Source: Phytopythium helicoides
Lineage: Eukaryota > Oomycota > Peronosporomycetes > Pythiales > Pythiaceae
Assembly (NCBI GenBank): GCA_024867545.1
Contig: JANFNE010000037.1
Coordinates: forward strand, 558,001-622,000
Length of the DNA: 64,000 nucleotides
Reading direction: 5' to 3'
In this document: positions 10,801 to 20,721 of the stretch, in pieces
Position numbering within the stretch: position 1 is the first letter of the stretch
How the letters are laid out: each line of letters opens with the position of its first letter
Translations under genes and position numbers: made by a program
Notes under the pieces: generated by a model
What the model was told of the DNA's origin: nothing
The model's database searches: none
The model's input: the letters and a program-made list of their open reading frames with translations, nothing else

Positions 10801-12621
10801 TGGTACGCTTACTTATAATGCTCCTAGCGTTTCTGATCGGAATGAGGATAACGGGCTAACTTGTCGTGTGAACAGATACACATAGATGTCAAGCGCCGCA
10901 CGTGCCAGATGCAGGTTCAAGAGCCATGGGGTGACAAGAGCAGCGCTTCCTGTTGCTTCTACTGCCACGCCAAGTTCACGACGTTCAAAGAGAAACACCG
11001 ATGCAAGTGTTGTGGCTACGTGTTCTGTGCTGCGTGCACACCAAAGGCGTGCCGAAGGTGTGTTGGGTATAAGTGCAGACGAACATCTAGCACATAAACT
11101 TACCGCTTTGTGAATGCCTTCAGGAAGCTTCCCGGTGGATCAGGCGATCCTGTGCGCCACTGCTGCAGCTGCTATACGATCGCTTCGACGAGGCGTGCTA
11201 GCGCCGACCGCACCATTGCCGCGGCAGCTGGAGCGCTCCTGGGAGGTCTTAGTGGCAACGTTCCGACTCGCCACAAAAGTCGAATGCGGTCGATTTTCCA
11301 AGCCAGCGACCACGCCCCAACCAACACTTTCGCGCACGCACTAAAAAACCGAGTGGCGTTGCGACCTCCACGCACCATCAAGAGTGTTCTCACGACGATG
11401 CTTGATCAACTCACCGTTTCGCAGCGCATGCTTATGAAGACTGCGAGCGTGATCGGAGCGGTGTTCGACAAGGAGCTGCTGCGTAGCGCCAGTCCCATCG
11501 CTGCCCACCTCTTGCGATTCGAGGACGACCTGGACGAGCTCGAGCGCCTCTCAATGATCCGTCGTGTTGACAACTTTATTGGTGTCGTTCCCCTCGGGAA
11601 TAATACTGGAAAGACAGGTCTCAAGAGCAAGTTTGAATTTGCGCATGGCTTCATGCAGGACGTACTACGAGCGCAGATGCTGTGCAGCCAGCTCGACAAG
11701 TTGCAGGCGCGAGTCGCGGATGTGCGGGAGCAGCAGCAGAAGGAGCTCCGTCAGAAGTTTTTCGAAAAGGCGAATGACAGCCTCTCGCGCACACCGTACC
11801 CGCTCTCCATCTCGATTTCATCGCCTGCTGAGACGGCACTGAACAACAACTGCAGCAGTAACAATAGCACCTCGACACAAGGGATCATTCAAGGCGTTCG
11901 GCGCGCTCTGACGCCGACTCGGCGTGGCGGATCAAGGTCGCCGCCGCGGAATCGGTCTGTCGAAAGTGGTCAGTCTGGCGAGAACGGTCTTGCTCGCAGT
12001 AGCTCGCACTCGAGCTTGGATCGCTACAGCTCTGCGTCCACGACAAATATCGTTCAACCCGAGGCAGCGAGCAGAAATAACAGCAGTCAAGAGCACGAGA
12101 GTGCGCACGACGATAGCACCACACCAGCGTACTTGAGTCAGCTTCGAGCGCTCGGCGGACTCGGCGCAACTGTGCTACCACTCCCGTTCGTCTCGGCGCC
12201 GCCACCTCGTGCCATGACGCGGACAACCTTCATGCGCCTCAAGGCTGGCAGCGTGTTTGTGAAAAAGCGGTCAAGCGTATTTTCGCGTCTGACGAACACA
12301 CGGCAGTGGAAGAAACGTTTCGCGGTGCTTCAGAGCGCGCGTCTGCTGCTCCAGTACGACGAGGACGATGGCAGTGGCGGGGGTTGCGAAGCTGGCGCGT
12401 CGCTGTTCCTCAAGGGTGCAAAGGTGAGTGCGTGCGACCCGGAGGTGGCCAGCAAGGTCAACTGCTTCCAGCTCGAGGTGGACCAGTGGACCAAGGGAAA
12501 ATACCTCATGTCGGAGCGGCGATTCTTTGTGATTGGCGTCCAGAGCGACGAGGAGGTCGACAACTGGGTCTACATGATCCGCTACGCCATCGAAGCGCTC
12601 GAGAACCAGGCTTGCGGATAG
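7802..12621 (+). CDS. Soluble adenylyl cyclase-like protein with AAA ATPase, FYVE and PH domains
   Basis: Four exons (7802-8667, 8735-10802, 10876-11057, 11124-12621) keep phase throughout and give 1537 residues. Two class III cyclase domains resemble mammalian ADCY10. The first has the metal aspartates D54 (MFADVSGFT) and D104 (FKFAGDAMLVFW), with K100 at the site of the sAC ATP/bicarbonate lysine. The second is the non-metal partner (TVLFINLGF, with N in place of D) and carries N402 and R406 in IVNLSARLM, the transition-state residues. A P-loop GDIGVGKT at about 562-568 begins a large ATPase region. Residues about 1004-1055 form a FYVE finger (CCFYCHAKF, KHRCKCCGYVFCAAC, VRHCCSC) inserted within the ATPase/helical part, split by an intron. 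The last ~125 residues are a PH domain (RQWKKRFAVLQ to DNWVYMIRYAIEAL). It probably makes cAMP at a phosphoinositide-marked membrane. The active heads are visible; the membrane targeting is inferred from the FYVE and PH domains. Confidence 0.88.
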
Positions 12622-14653
12622 TCGGCAGCGGCTAAACTTCATCCACCAACTCTCCCATCGCCCCATTTATCTATCAAATCACGCAATGAAACCAAACCCA
12701 CAGTTTTGTACCAGTGCGCGCTGCACTTCTTTGAGCATTCTTGCTTTCTCTCTCCTCGCGTGCTCCGCTCTGTCGGCAGCATGCCACGCACTTCCTACGA
12801 TATCCATGACGTATTGACGCGATCGACGTGGCCCGCTGCCAGGTGTCTATGCACTGCGCTCGGTTGCTGCACGCCACAAGCGCTCTGCTTGGGTCGCGTC
12901 TCCAAGCACCCTGCGGATCTATGCGACCTCGCCTCAGCGCCACCACTACATGCAAGATGTCGAGGCCCACCGTACCGCGTTTCCGGCCACGTACTGCAGG
13001 CAGTCGCGTCGCTGCGCCTCTGAGTCGATCCGCACAGCTTCGCCGGCGACAGCGAGAGCCACGCGCGACATGTTCCGGAGTCGGCTACAGCCGGGATCAG
13101 AGGCAGCAGGTCATCGATTCGATGCTCGCTCTCGACAGTGAGTGGCCACAGCACTCAGATGGAGCTGGTGCCAATTGATGGAATGGTGCGGAACTCCGTT
13201 GTCGGCGCTAGAGCCGATTGCATTGGCATGGGCACAAGAAGATCAAGTTGAAGACGGCGGCGACGCATCTTCCTGCAGTGCTTGAAGTGGGTCCGCTTGG
13301 GCATCTTTGCAGTATTTCTCAAAACACGGTGACTACGTCCAAGTCTTTATAAGGAAATGAGTCAGCCTACTTCACCTGGAAATAGACCAAAGATAACTAT
13401 CGCGTCGCGTTTTGAGACGAATCTTGACGCGCGTCCGTTCGCAGCAGAAACACGCGCTGCTCATGCCCAAAACAAACGAAGACGCCTGCTTGTTTTGGGT
13501 TCTCCGTCGCCAGCCTTCCTTGACTCTCTGTCAAACAAACCGTTTCAATCCACACTCGACCTGCTTGCACTAGAACGCGTTGCCCCGCCCGTCCCCCTCC
13601 CTGAGCTCTCGGCATTCAATCTTTGAACGTCGAGAGCCTTGCATTTCGCCTGATGTCCTTGAAGTCGCGGCGCGCACGCACGGCTGGAAAGACTCCATTT
13701 GACGCTCGACCTCTACGATATCACTCGGTCTCTGCGGGGCGGCGTCAACAGCAGTCTCAACACAGCGATACAGTACAACCCTCGGTCGTGAGGCAGGCAG
13801 ATCGGCGAGCCGTGGTGCAGAGCAGTGCCGGGCCAGCCGGTGGATCGCCGCCAGCTGCTGATCCGAGCTTGCGCTTCTCGCCATGACCCGCTCAGAACGC
13901 GCCTGCAGGTGGCTGCACTTGGCCCGCGTTTGACACCGGACGGTTCAACCGATCGCTGCCGAACGGCGAAGCCGGCAAGACCAGGTCAAACCGGTGTTTC
14001 GAGTGGCTAGTTGAAGCTGCCCAAAGCAGCCCGACGCGAAAGCAATCCCGCAAGACGCAAGTTGAAGTGCGGGCGATTCGGCTTGCAGGCGCAGTATAGG
14101 AGCTGAGCACGGTACTCTGAAGAAGCGAGGCTAGTGAGTCAGGAAATGCGAGCTGTTCTCTCGGCGACTTGAATTTCGCGTCGAGGCCGTGCTGCTGCTA
14201 GCAACCAACACACCAGGCAGCTTGAAGTCCGCCTCGACTCGAGTGCAGCACAACTGTAAGGCCTCGGCTTGATGCCCTTGAAGTCCAGGCACCAAATGCG
14301 CTCGGAATTACACTCTCAACGGCAAAAGGACCCGCCTCGACGCAACTTCAACACGCAGTCCCAAAACAGCGCTATTTTGGGTCGCCACGCCAGACGCGCC
14401 GGCATACAGTATGCAGGAAAACCGCCCAGGATTTGTCACGACCACGGCGCGACGGTCGCGGATACGCAACGACCGCCGCTCCGCATGGCAGTCACCGCCG
14501 CTGGCTGCAAAGACGCCGCGCGATCTTGGGAGCTCCCGAGCTGCTGCTCGAGGCTGCTCGAGAGGCTGCAGCTCCGCCGAACTCACTTCCAATTCCGCGG
14601 TCTTGAGCCCAAGCCACTCCCCAAGCCTCTCCCCACCTGCTCCAGCTGAGACC
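12622..14653. other. Gene-poor 2-kb region before the ADH cluster
   Basis: No convincing gene. A frame of 89 codons at 13357-13626 shows no recognisable domain. From about 13.2 kb the hexamer TTGAAG or its complement appears repeatedly (13248, 13282, 13658, 14011, 14062, 14222, 14278, 14346), more often than chance would suggest. The last ~250 bp hold the 5' leader of the first alcohol dehydrogenase. Confidence 0.4.
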
Positions 14654-15925
14654 ATGCTGCGCGTCGTCGCCCGCCTCCAGAACGCCCCGGCCGCCCGCTC
14701 GGCCGCCTTCTCCACGCTGCGAATGACTGCGCCCAAGGCCGCGGCCTCGACCCACTCGGCCCGCTGCCGCTGCGGCAACTGCTCCAGCCACCACCCGCCA
14801 GGATGCTCGTGCGCGCGCTGCTCGGCCGGCCAGACGCGCGGATTCGCCGTCAAGTCGCAGTCCAAGTACGACATCCCCAAGACGCAGACCGCCGTCGTCT
14901 TTGAGAAGAACGACGCCCCGCTGCAGGTGCGCACCGACTGGCCCGTCGTGCAGCCCGATGAGCTCAAGCCCGGTGAGGTGCTCGTGCGTCTCGCCTACTC
15001 GGGCGTCTGCCACACGGACCTGCACGTCTGGAAGGGCGACTGGCCGCTCGACAACAAGCTGCCGCTCGTCGGCGGACACGAGGGAGCTGGATACGTCGCG
15101 GCTATCGGCAAGCACACGCAGACGCACCTCAAGATCGGCGACCCGGTTGGCGTCAAGTGGCTCGCCAACTCGTGCCTCGGCTGCGAGGACTGCCGCAAGG
15201 GCTTCGAGTCCACCTGCGGAGACGCCGAGCTCCACGGCTTCACGGTTGATGGCTCGTTCCAGCAGTGGTGCGTCAGCTTCGCCGACCACGTCACGCCCAT
15301 CCCGACTGACCTGCCGATGCACGCCGCCGCTCCCATCCTGTGCGCCGGTGTCACGGTCTACAAGGCGCTCAAGGAGATTGGCGGTGTCTGCGGTGAGACC
15401 GTCGTCATCCCGGGTGCCGGTGGCGGTCTGGGTCACCTTGCCTGCCAGTACGCGCGCGCCATGGGCTACCGCGTGATCGCCATTGACTCGGGCGAGGACA
15501 AGCGCAAGCTTGTGGCCAGCTACGGCGTGACCGACTTCATCGACTTCAAGGACGGCAACGTGACCGAGAAGGTCAAGAGCCTCACGGACGGCCGTGGTGC
15601 GCACGCGACGGTCGTCGTGGCCTCGGGCGGCGACGCCTACAAGCAGGCGCTCGAGTTCCTGCGCCCGCACGGTGCCGTCGTGCTCGTGGGTCTGCCGCGT
15701 GACACGTACATCACGGCCGAGGTCTTCAACTCGGTGCTGAACGCGCACCGCATCATCGGCTCGTACGTCGGCAACCGCCAGGACTCGATCGAGGCGCTCA
15801 AGCTCGCCGCGCACGGCGATGTCAAGACGACCTACAAGATCGAGCCCCTCGAGAACCTGCCGAGCATCTACGAGCGCATGGAGGCCGGCAAGCTGCCGGG
15901 CCGCATCGTGCTCGACTGCGAGTAA
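14654..15925 (+). CDS. Zinc alcohol dehydrogenase, mitochondrial type (copy 1)
   Basis: Single exon, 423 residues. The ATG at 14654 starts a basic presequence (MLRVVARLQNAPAARS) followed by an unusual cysteine motif, C38-x-C40-xx-C43 and C51-x-C53-xx-C56, before the enzyme starts at KYDIPKTQ. Catalytic-zinc ligands are C119 and H142 (VCHTDLH, GGHEG) plus the later cysteine in ILCAGVTVYKAL. The structural-zinc cysteines C174, C177, C180 and C188 are complete (CLGCEDCRKGFESTC). The NAD fold motif GAGGGLGHLACQYA is intact. It oxidises ethanol to acetaldehyde with NAD, or the reverse, as yeast ADH1/ADH3 do; a mitochondrial site is inferred from the leader. It is the first of four related copies within 11 kb. 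Confidence 0.93.
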   Translation: MLRVVARLQNAPAARSAAFSTLRMTAPKAAASTHSARCRCGNCSSHHPPGCSCARCSAGQTRGFAVKSQSKYDIPKTQTAVVFEKNDAPLQVRTDWPVVQPDELKPGEVLVRLAYSGVCHTDLHVWKGDWPLDNKLPLVGGHEGAGYVAAIGKHTQTHLKIGDPVGVKWLANSCLGCEDCRKGFESTCGDAELHGFTVDGSFQQWCVSFADHVTPIPTDLPMHAAAPILCAGVTVYKALKEIGGVCGETVVIPGAGGGLGHLACQYARAMGYRVIAIDSGEDKRKLVASYGVTDFIDFKDGNVTEKVKSLTDGRGAHATVVVASGGDAYKQALEFLRPHGAVVLVGLPRDTYITAEVFNSVLNAHRIIGSYVGNRQDSIEALKLAAHGDVKTTYKIEPLENLPSIYERMEAGKLPGRIVLDCE

Positions 15926-17003
15926 GCGATGGTTGCTACTGCTGCGACAGAGCTTGGAGCGCTTCGCCTGCTCTAGCTCGATCCATGTCCTTCGTGCCGG
16001 CCGCGCTGCGCTGCGGCGCGACCCCGTGTACACTTGTTCGCTTTTGAAATAACAACAAACACGAGAAACATTCGTCAACAACGCCTTTTGCCATGTTGCA
16101 CCAGTCCTTTCATCTGCACCTGTGCTCTGTTCTGATGCCGTGAATGGGATCTGTTCCTGTTGGTCCTGTGAGCAGGCTGTCGAATTGGCGAATGAGCCAC
16201 CCGACCGAGCTGCCACAGTGCGCAAGTGTTGAGGGTGCGCTAGCACACCAGCTTCTCTCCATCGCCGTCGGATAAAGCATTCGACTCCCACCTGGTTTGT
16301 CCGACGACGGATCCGCCGTCGGAGCACCACAACACCACGCTCGTCATTGACGACCGACAGACTCACCTACCACTGAATCGCGATGCACGAGACAGGCTTC
16401 AACTTGACAAGGATCGAGGGGCTTGCACGGGCACGAGACTGCCAACGTCCACGCGAACTTGAAGTCGACTGCAACATGGTTCAGACAACAACTTCAACGT
16501 TACGACCACAAAAGGAGCGCCACACGGCTCGACTTGGCCAATGTATACTATACAAACAGAGAGTAAACATACCCAGCATGCCTATATTTGTAAAAAATAC
16601 AATTACTCCCTGGATACAACTACCTGGAAGTCATAATCGTCGTTTGGTCATATCAACGAAAATTTTCAGTGGAAGTGGCTATATAATGTAATTAAAAATT
16701 GGAAAGGCTCGGAGGCCTATGCTCATGATGGACTTCCATGGACCTCATGAGCATGTGCCATTGATGGTGCCTTACCACTAGCGATGATCAACTCATCCTG
16801 CGCTCACTGTACAGTACACTTGTGCGAGAGCGTTCGAGCACCATGCAGTGCGCCAGAGCCGATCCAAGCGAGCAAACGACGCGTCCACGGACCGCGCGAA
16901 GGATATCAGCTACCTCGCGAAAGAAGATCAGCATTGATTTGCAAAGATGACGGTCCTCTACAGCGCCACAAACGCACACATTGACGCTAGGTTTATACTG
17001 CTC
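15926..17003. other. Intergenic region with AT-rich island and inverted repeat
   Basis: No gene recognised. The two ADH copies on either side converge here. About 16550-16700 is markedly AT-rich compared with the rest of the window. At 16719-16754 there is a perfect 10-bp inverted repeat. TTGAAG-type words occur at about 16396, 16459 and 16495. Confidence 0.45.
16719..16754. repeat. 10-bp perfect inverted repeat (16-bp spacer)
   Basis: ATGCTCATGA at 16719-16728 is the exact reverse complement of TCATGAGCAT at 16745-16754. It directly follows the AT-rich island. It could form a hairpin in RNA or mark the end of a small inserted element; nothing decides between these. Confidence 0.45.
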
Positions 17004-18221
17004 CTACTCGCAGTCGAGCACGACGCGGCCGACGAGCTTGCGCTGCTCCATGCGCTCGAACACGCTCGCGAGGTTCTCGAGCTTCTCGACCGTGTACGTC
17101 GTGTGCACGTCACCGCTCGCAATCAGGCTGAGCGCCTCGACGGCGTCCTGGCGGTTGCCGACCATGGAGCCGAGGATGCGTTGCTCGCCCTGGATCGCCT
17201 GGTGGACATCCATCTGCATGAACGGCACATCTGGAGCACCCACAACGAGCACGGTGCCGTTCGATCGCAGGAAGTTCTGCACGCCATTGTACGGGTCGCC
17301 GCCGCCCGTGGCAACTAGCACCACGTGCGCGCCGCGGCCGTTCGTGAGCTCCTTGACCTTGGCGACCACGTCGCTCTCCTCCTTGTAGTCGATGAACTCG
17401 GCCACGCCGTAGCTCTCCACCAGCTTCTTCTTGTCTTCGCCCGAGTCAACAGCGATGACACGGAAACCCATGGAGCGGGCGTACTGGCACGCCATGTGAC
17501 CGAGGCCACCGCCTGCGCCAGTGACCACGACGGTCTCGCCGCACGAGCCGTCGACTTTCTTGAGCGCGTGGTAGACGGTCACACCGGCGCAAAGCACTGG
17601 CGCCGCCTCGGCCAACTCGACCTCTGCGGGGATCGGTGTGAGATGGTCCGCGTAGCTAACACACCACTGCTGGAACGAGCCGTCGATCGTGAAGCCGTGG
17701 ACTTGCTGCTCGGCGCACGTCGACTCGTGGCCCTTGCGGCAGTCTTCACAGCCGAGGCACGACTTGGCAAGCCACTTGACGCCGACGGGGTCACCAATCT
17801 TGAGGTTCGTGTGGGTGTGCTTCCCGATGGCGGCGACGTATCCCGTGCCTTCGTGGCCACCGACGAGAGGGAGAAGCCCTGGGATGTCGCCACGCCAGAT
17901 ATGCAGGTCCGTATGACACACGCCCGTGTACGCAAGGCGTACGAGCACCTCGCCGGGCTTGAGCTCATCGGGCTGCACGACCGGATGGTCATCGCGCACG
18001 CGGATCGGCGCACCCTTCTCCTCGAACACAATGGCCTTCTGCGTCTTCGGGATGTCGTAGTGCGTCTGCGACTGGACCGAGAAGCTCCGAGCGCAGTTGC
18101 CGCAGCCGCAGCGCTTCGAGTGCGCCGAGGCAGCAGCCTTGAGTGACGTCCGTCGCAGCGACGAAGAAGCCGCAGTGCGCGCCACTGGAGCACGCTGGAG
18201 GTGGGAGATCGCACGTAGCAT
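17004..18221 (-). CDS. Zinc alcohol dehydrogenase (copy 2)
   Basis: Single exon, 405 residues, starting at the ATG at 18221 (MLRAISHLQRAPVART), which aligns with the starts of copies 1 and 3. The presequence keeps the first cysteine group (RCGCGNC) but lacks the second one (CSCARC) present in the sister copies, a clean deletion of about 17 residues. The catalytic zinc ligands (VCHTDLH, GGHEGTG, VLCAGVTVYHAL), structural-zinc cysteines (CLGCEDCRKGHESTC) and NAD motif (GAGGGLGHMACQYA) are intact. The end sequence GRVVLDCE matches the other copies. It lies head to tail with copy 3 and converges on copy 1. It is more diverged from copies 1 and 3 than these are from each other. Confidence 0.92.
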   Translation of the reverse strand: MLRAISHLQRAPVARTAASSSLRRTSLKAAASAHSKRCGCGNCARSFSVQSQTHYDIPKTQKAIVFEEKGAPIRVRDDHPVVQPDELKPGEVLVRLAYTGVCHTDLHIWRGDIPGLLPLVGGHEGTGYVAAIGKHTHTNLKIGDPVGVKWLAKSCLGCEDCRKGHESTCAEQQVHGFTIDGSFQQWCVSYADHLTPIPAEVELAEAAPVLCAGVTVYHALKKVDGSCGETVVVTGAGGGLGHMACQYARSMGFRVIAVDSGEDKKKLVESYGVAEFIDYKEESDVVAKVKELTNGRGAHVVLVATGGGDPYNGVQNFLRSNGTVLVVGAPDVPFMQMDVHQAIQGEQRILGSMVGNRQDAVEALSLIASGDVHTTYTVEKLENLASVFERMEQRKLVGRVVLDCE

Positions 18222-18661
18222 GGGTTCGAGGAGAGATAGGCGAGGAGGTCTTGAGGCGGAGGCCGCGAAAGGAAAAGTGACGTGTGAGCCTCCTTGGTCG
18301 CTGCGGTCCTGCTCATGAGTGTGATAATCATGACAGGACCGAGGTCGAGCGGACGTGACAGCCAGGAGCGGGATGAAGGATTTGCATACACTGCGCCACC
18401 TGTCAACGTTTCGCCCAAGCAATGACAGCGCTCAACGAATTCAATCAACGGACGTGTTCCCTTCAAGTGGACCTTTGCCAGGTCGAGAGTCTGACATCAG
18501 GAGCGGTCAGGAGCCGGCAAATCCTGCTGGAAAGCACGGTACTATACACTGCGTCAAATGAGTCAAGCACAACGACCTCAACTTCAACGAGGTCAAGTGC
18601 GATTTCGCGTACAGTATCAAAAACCCTATGGATGCACGGACGGACAGTACACGGAGCCTGC

Positions 18662-19930
18662 TCACTCGCAGTCGAGGACGATGCGGCCCTGCAGCTTGCC
18701 GGCCTCCATGCGCTCGAACACGCTCGGCAGGTTGTCGAGCTTCTCGATCGAGTACTTGGTGTGCACGTCGCCGTTCCCAACAAGCTTGAGCGCCTCAACC
18801 GCGTCCTGGCGGTTGCCCACAACCGATCCGATGATGCGGTGCGCACGAAGCACAGTGGTGAACACATCGGGCTTGAGTTCCGAGTCGGCCGGGACGCCAA
18901 CAAGCACCACGGTACCATGCGCGCGGATGAAGCTCAGTGCGTCCGCGTATGGGTTGCCTCCGCCGGCGACGACCACGACACCATGAGCACCAAAGCCACC
19001 CGTCAGCGCCATGACCTTCTCGGTCACGTTGCCGTCCTTGAAGTCGATGAAGTCCTTGACGCCGTAGCTGGCCACGAGCTGCCTCTTGTCCTCGCCCGAG
19101 TCAATGGCGATCACGCGGTAGCCCATGGCGCGCGCGTACTGGCAGGCAAGGTGGCCCAGACCGCCACCGGCACCAGGGATGACGACAGTCTCACCGCAGA
19201 CGCCGCCAAACTCCTTAAGTGCCTTGTAGACCGTGACACCGGCGCACAGGATGGGGGCAGCCTCAGGCATCGGGACTTCGTTCGGGATGGGCGTGACGTG
19301 GTCAGCGTAGCTGACGCACCACTGCTGGAACGAGCCGTCGATTGTGTATCCGTGCACCGACTGGTCAGGGCACGTCGACTCGTAGCCCTTGCGGCAGTCC
19401 TCGCAACCGAGGCACGACTTGGCAAGCCACTTGACGCCAACAGCGTCGCCGACCTTGAGGTTCGTCTGCGTGTGCTTGCCGATGGCAGCAACGTATCCCG
19501 TGCCTTCGTGACCACCGACGAGTGGGAGCTTCGTGGGTAGCGGCCAGTCACCCTTCCACGCGTGCAGGTCCGAGTGGCACACACCCGTGTACGCAAGACG
19601 CACGAGCAACTCGCCAGGCTTGAGCTCGTCGGGCTGCACGACGGGCCAGTCGTTGCGCACCTTGAGTTGCTCGCCGTGCTCCTCCATGACGATGGCCTTC
19701 TGCGTCTTGGGGATGTCGTACTTTGCTTGAGAGCGCACAGCGAATCCGCGCGTCTGGCCGGCCGAGCAGCGCGCGCACGAGCATCCCGGCGGGTGGCTGG
19801 AGCAGTTGCCGCAGCGGCAGCGGGCCGAGTGGGTCGAGGCCGCAGCCTTGGGAGCAGTCAGCCGAAGCGTGGAGAAGGAAGCCGAGCGGGCGGCCGGAGC
19901 ACTCTGGAGACGAGCAATGGCGCGCAGCAT
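18662..19930 (-). CDS. Zinc alcohol dehydrogenase, mitochondrial type (copy 3)
   Basis: Single exon, 422 residues from the ATG at 19930. The presequence is almost the same as in copy 1, including both cysteine groups (RCRCGNC and GCSCARC). Catalytic zinc ligands, the four structural-zinc cysteines (CLGCEDCRKGYESTC) and GAGGGLGHLACQYA are present. Substrate-pocket and C-terminal regions are close to copy 1, with scattered changes, mostly at the surface. The tandem position upstream of copy 2 on the same strand suggests local duplication. Copies 1 and 3 are each other's nearest relatives although they face opposite ways. Confidence 0.93.
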   Translation of the reverse strand: MLRAIARLQSAPAARSASFSTLRLTAPKAAASTHSARCRCGNCSSHPPGCSCARCSAGQTRGFAVRSQAKYDIPKTQKAIVMEEHGEQLKVRNDWPVVQPDELKPGELLVRLAYTGVCHSDLHAWKGDWPLPTKLPLVGGHEGTGYVAAIGKHTQTNLKVGDAVGVKWLAKSCLGCEDCRKGYESTCPDQSVHGYTIDGSFQQWCVSYADHVTPIPNEVPMPEAAPILCAGVTVYKALKEFGGVCGETVVIPGAGGGLGHLACQYARAMGYRVIAIDSGEDKRQLVASYGVKDFIDFKDGNVTEKVMALTGGFGAHGVVVVAGGGNPYADALSFIRAHGTVVLVGVPADSELKPDVFTTVLRAHRIIGSVVGNRQDAVEALKLVGNGDVHTKYSIEKLDNLPSVFERMEAGKLQGRIVLDCE

Positions 19931-20721
19931 GGTCTCAGCAAGCTTGGGAGTGGTGGATGGAGAGGAGGGGCTTGAGTTGGAGGTCGCAGAATTGGAAGTG
20001 ACCGAGCAGAAGCTTACTCGACATTCCCACCGCGACCGCAGCGATCAGTTGTCGAGCTGGGCACCGTGGCTCCATCGCGCCTTGCAGGCTGATTGCCCAT
20101 CGGCGGCACACGAATTCGAGTATCAACGCGTAAGCATGACGCCAAGCCCACACAGGACAAGCTCTCTTGAAGATGGGGCGAATGATTTGATTCGAATTGG
20201 GGGCATTGTAGGTGCCTTACAGTGCCGAGTGTCAGGCAGCACGTTGAAGCCGAGGGCAACTCGAGCACACTAGCGGAAGGCGACACTGGGATGGCGGACG
20301 CATGTAATCCGCCGCAAGTGCGTAATACCGAGCAGCACCCGAGTGCAACCACAAAACAACCGTGCTCAGGAGGGGTCGGTAGTCAGGATACCGTCGGAGG
20401 TCCCCCACTCGTTCTACTGTGAATATTTATTATAAAGGGTATATCCACTTGATTTTGTTATATATATCAATCATATAAAAGATACTATTACATATCAAAG
20501 TATTGTTAAACTGCCAGCTCACCTTGGCAGCAGGTTCAACTTGCAAGGCGCACTGTTCTCAACTTCAACCTGAGTGGACTGGTTCAAGTACCTTTGACAT
20601 ACAATATATCTCATAACTATCCTAACTGATTCCTACATTTATATACATAGTGGCCTTTATTAATTGATATATGTATCAAGATGCATGCGTGAAAACCGTT
20701 CCAAATTCACGAGGTGGACGG
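19931..20721. other. Intergenic region with AT-rich island
   Basis: No gene recognised. 20410-20690 is strongly AT-rich (many TATATA and TTATA words) against a GC-rich background, similar to the island at 16.55-16.70 kb. Both islands lie at the edges of the ADH copies. CTTCAA/TTGAAG words occur at about 20245, 20524 and 20556. Confidence 0.4.

Noticed and set aside
14492..16366. 624-codon minus-strand frame over ADH copy 1, and a similar one over copy 3 (18422-19540)
   Set aside because: Antisense shadows of ADH genes; leucine/valine/arginine-rich without any motif, and repeated only because the sense genes are paralogues.
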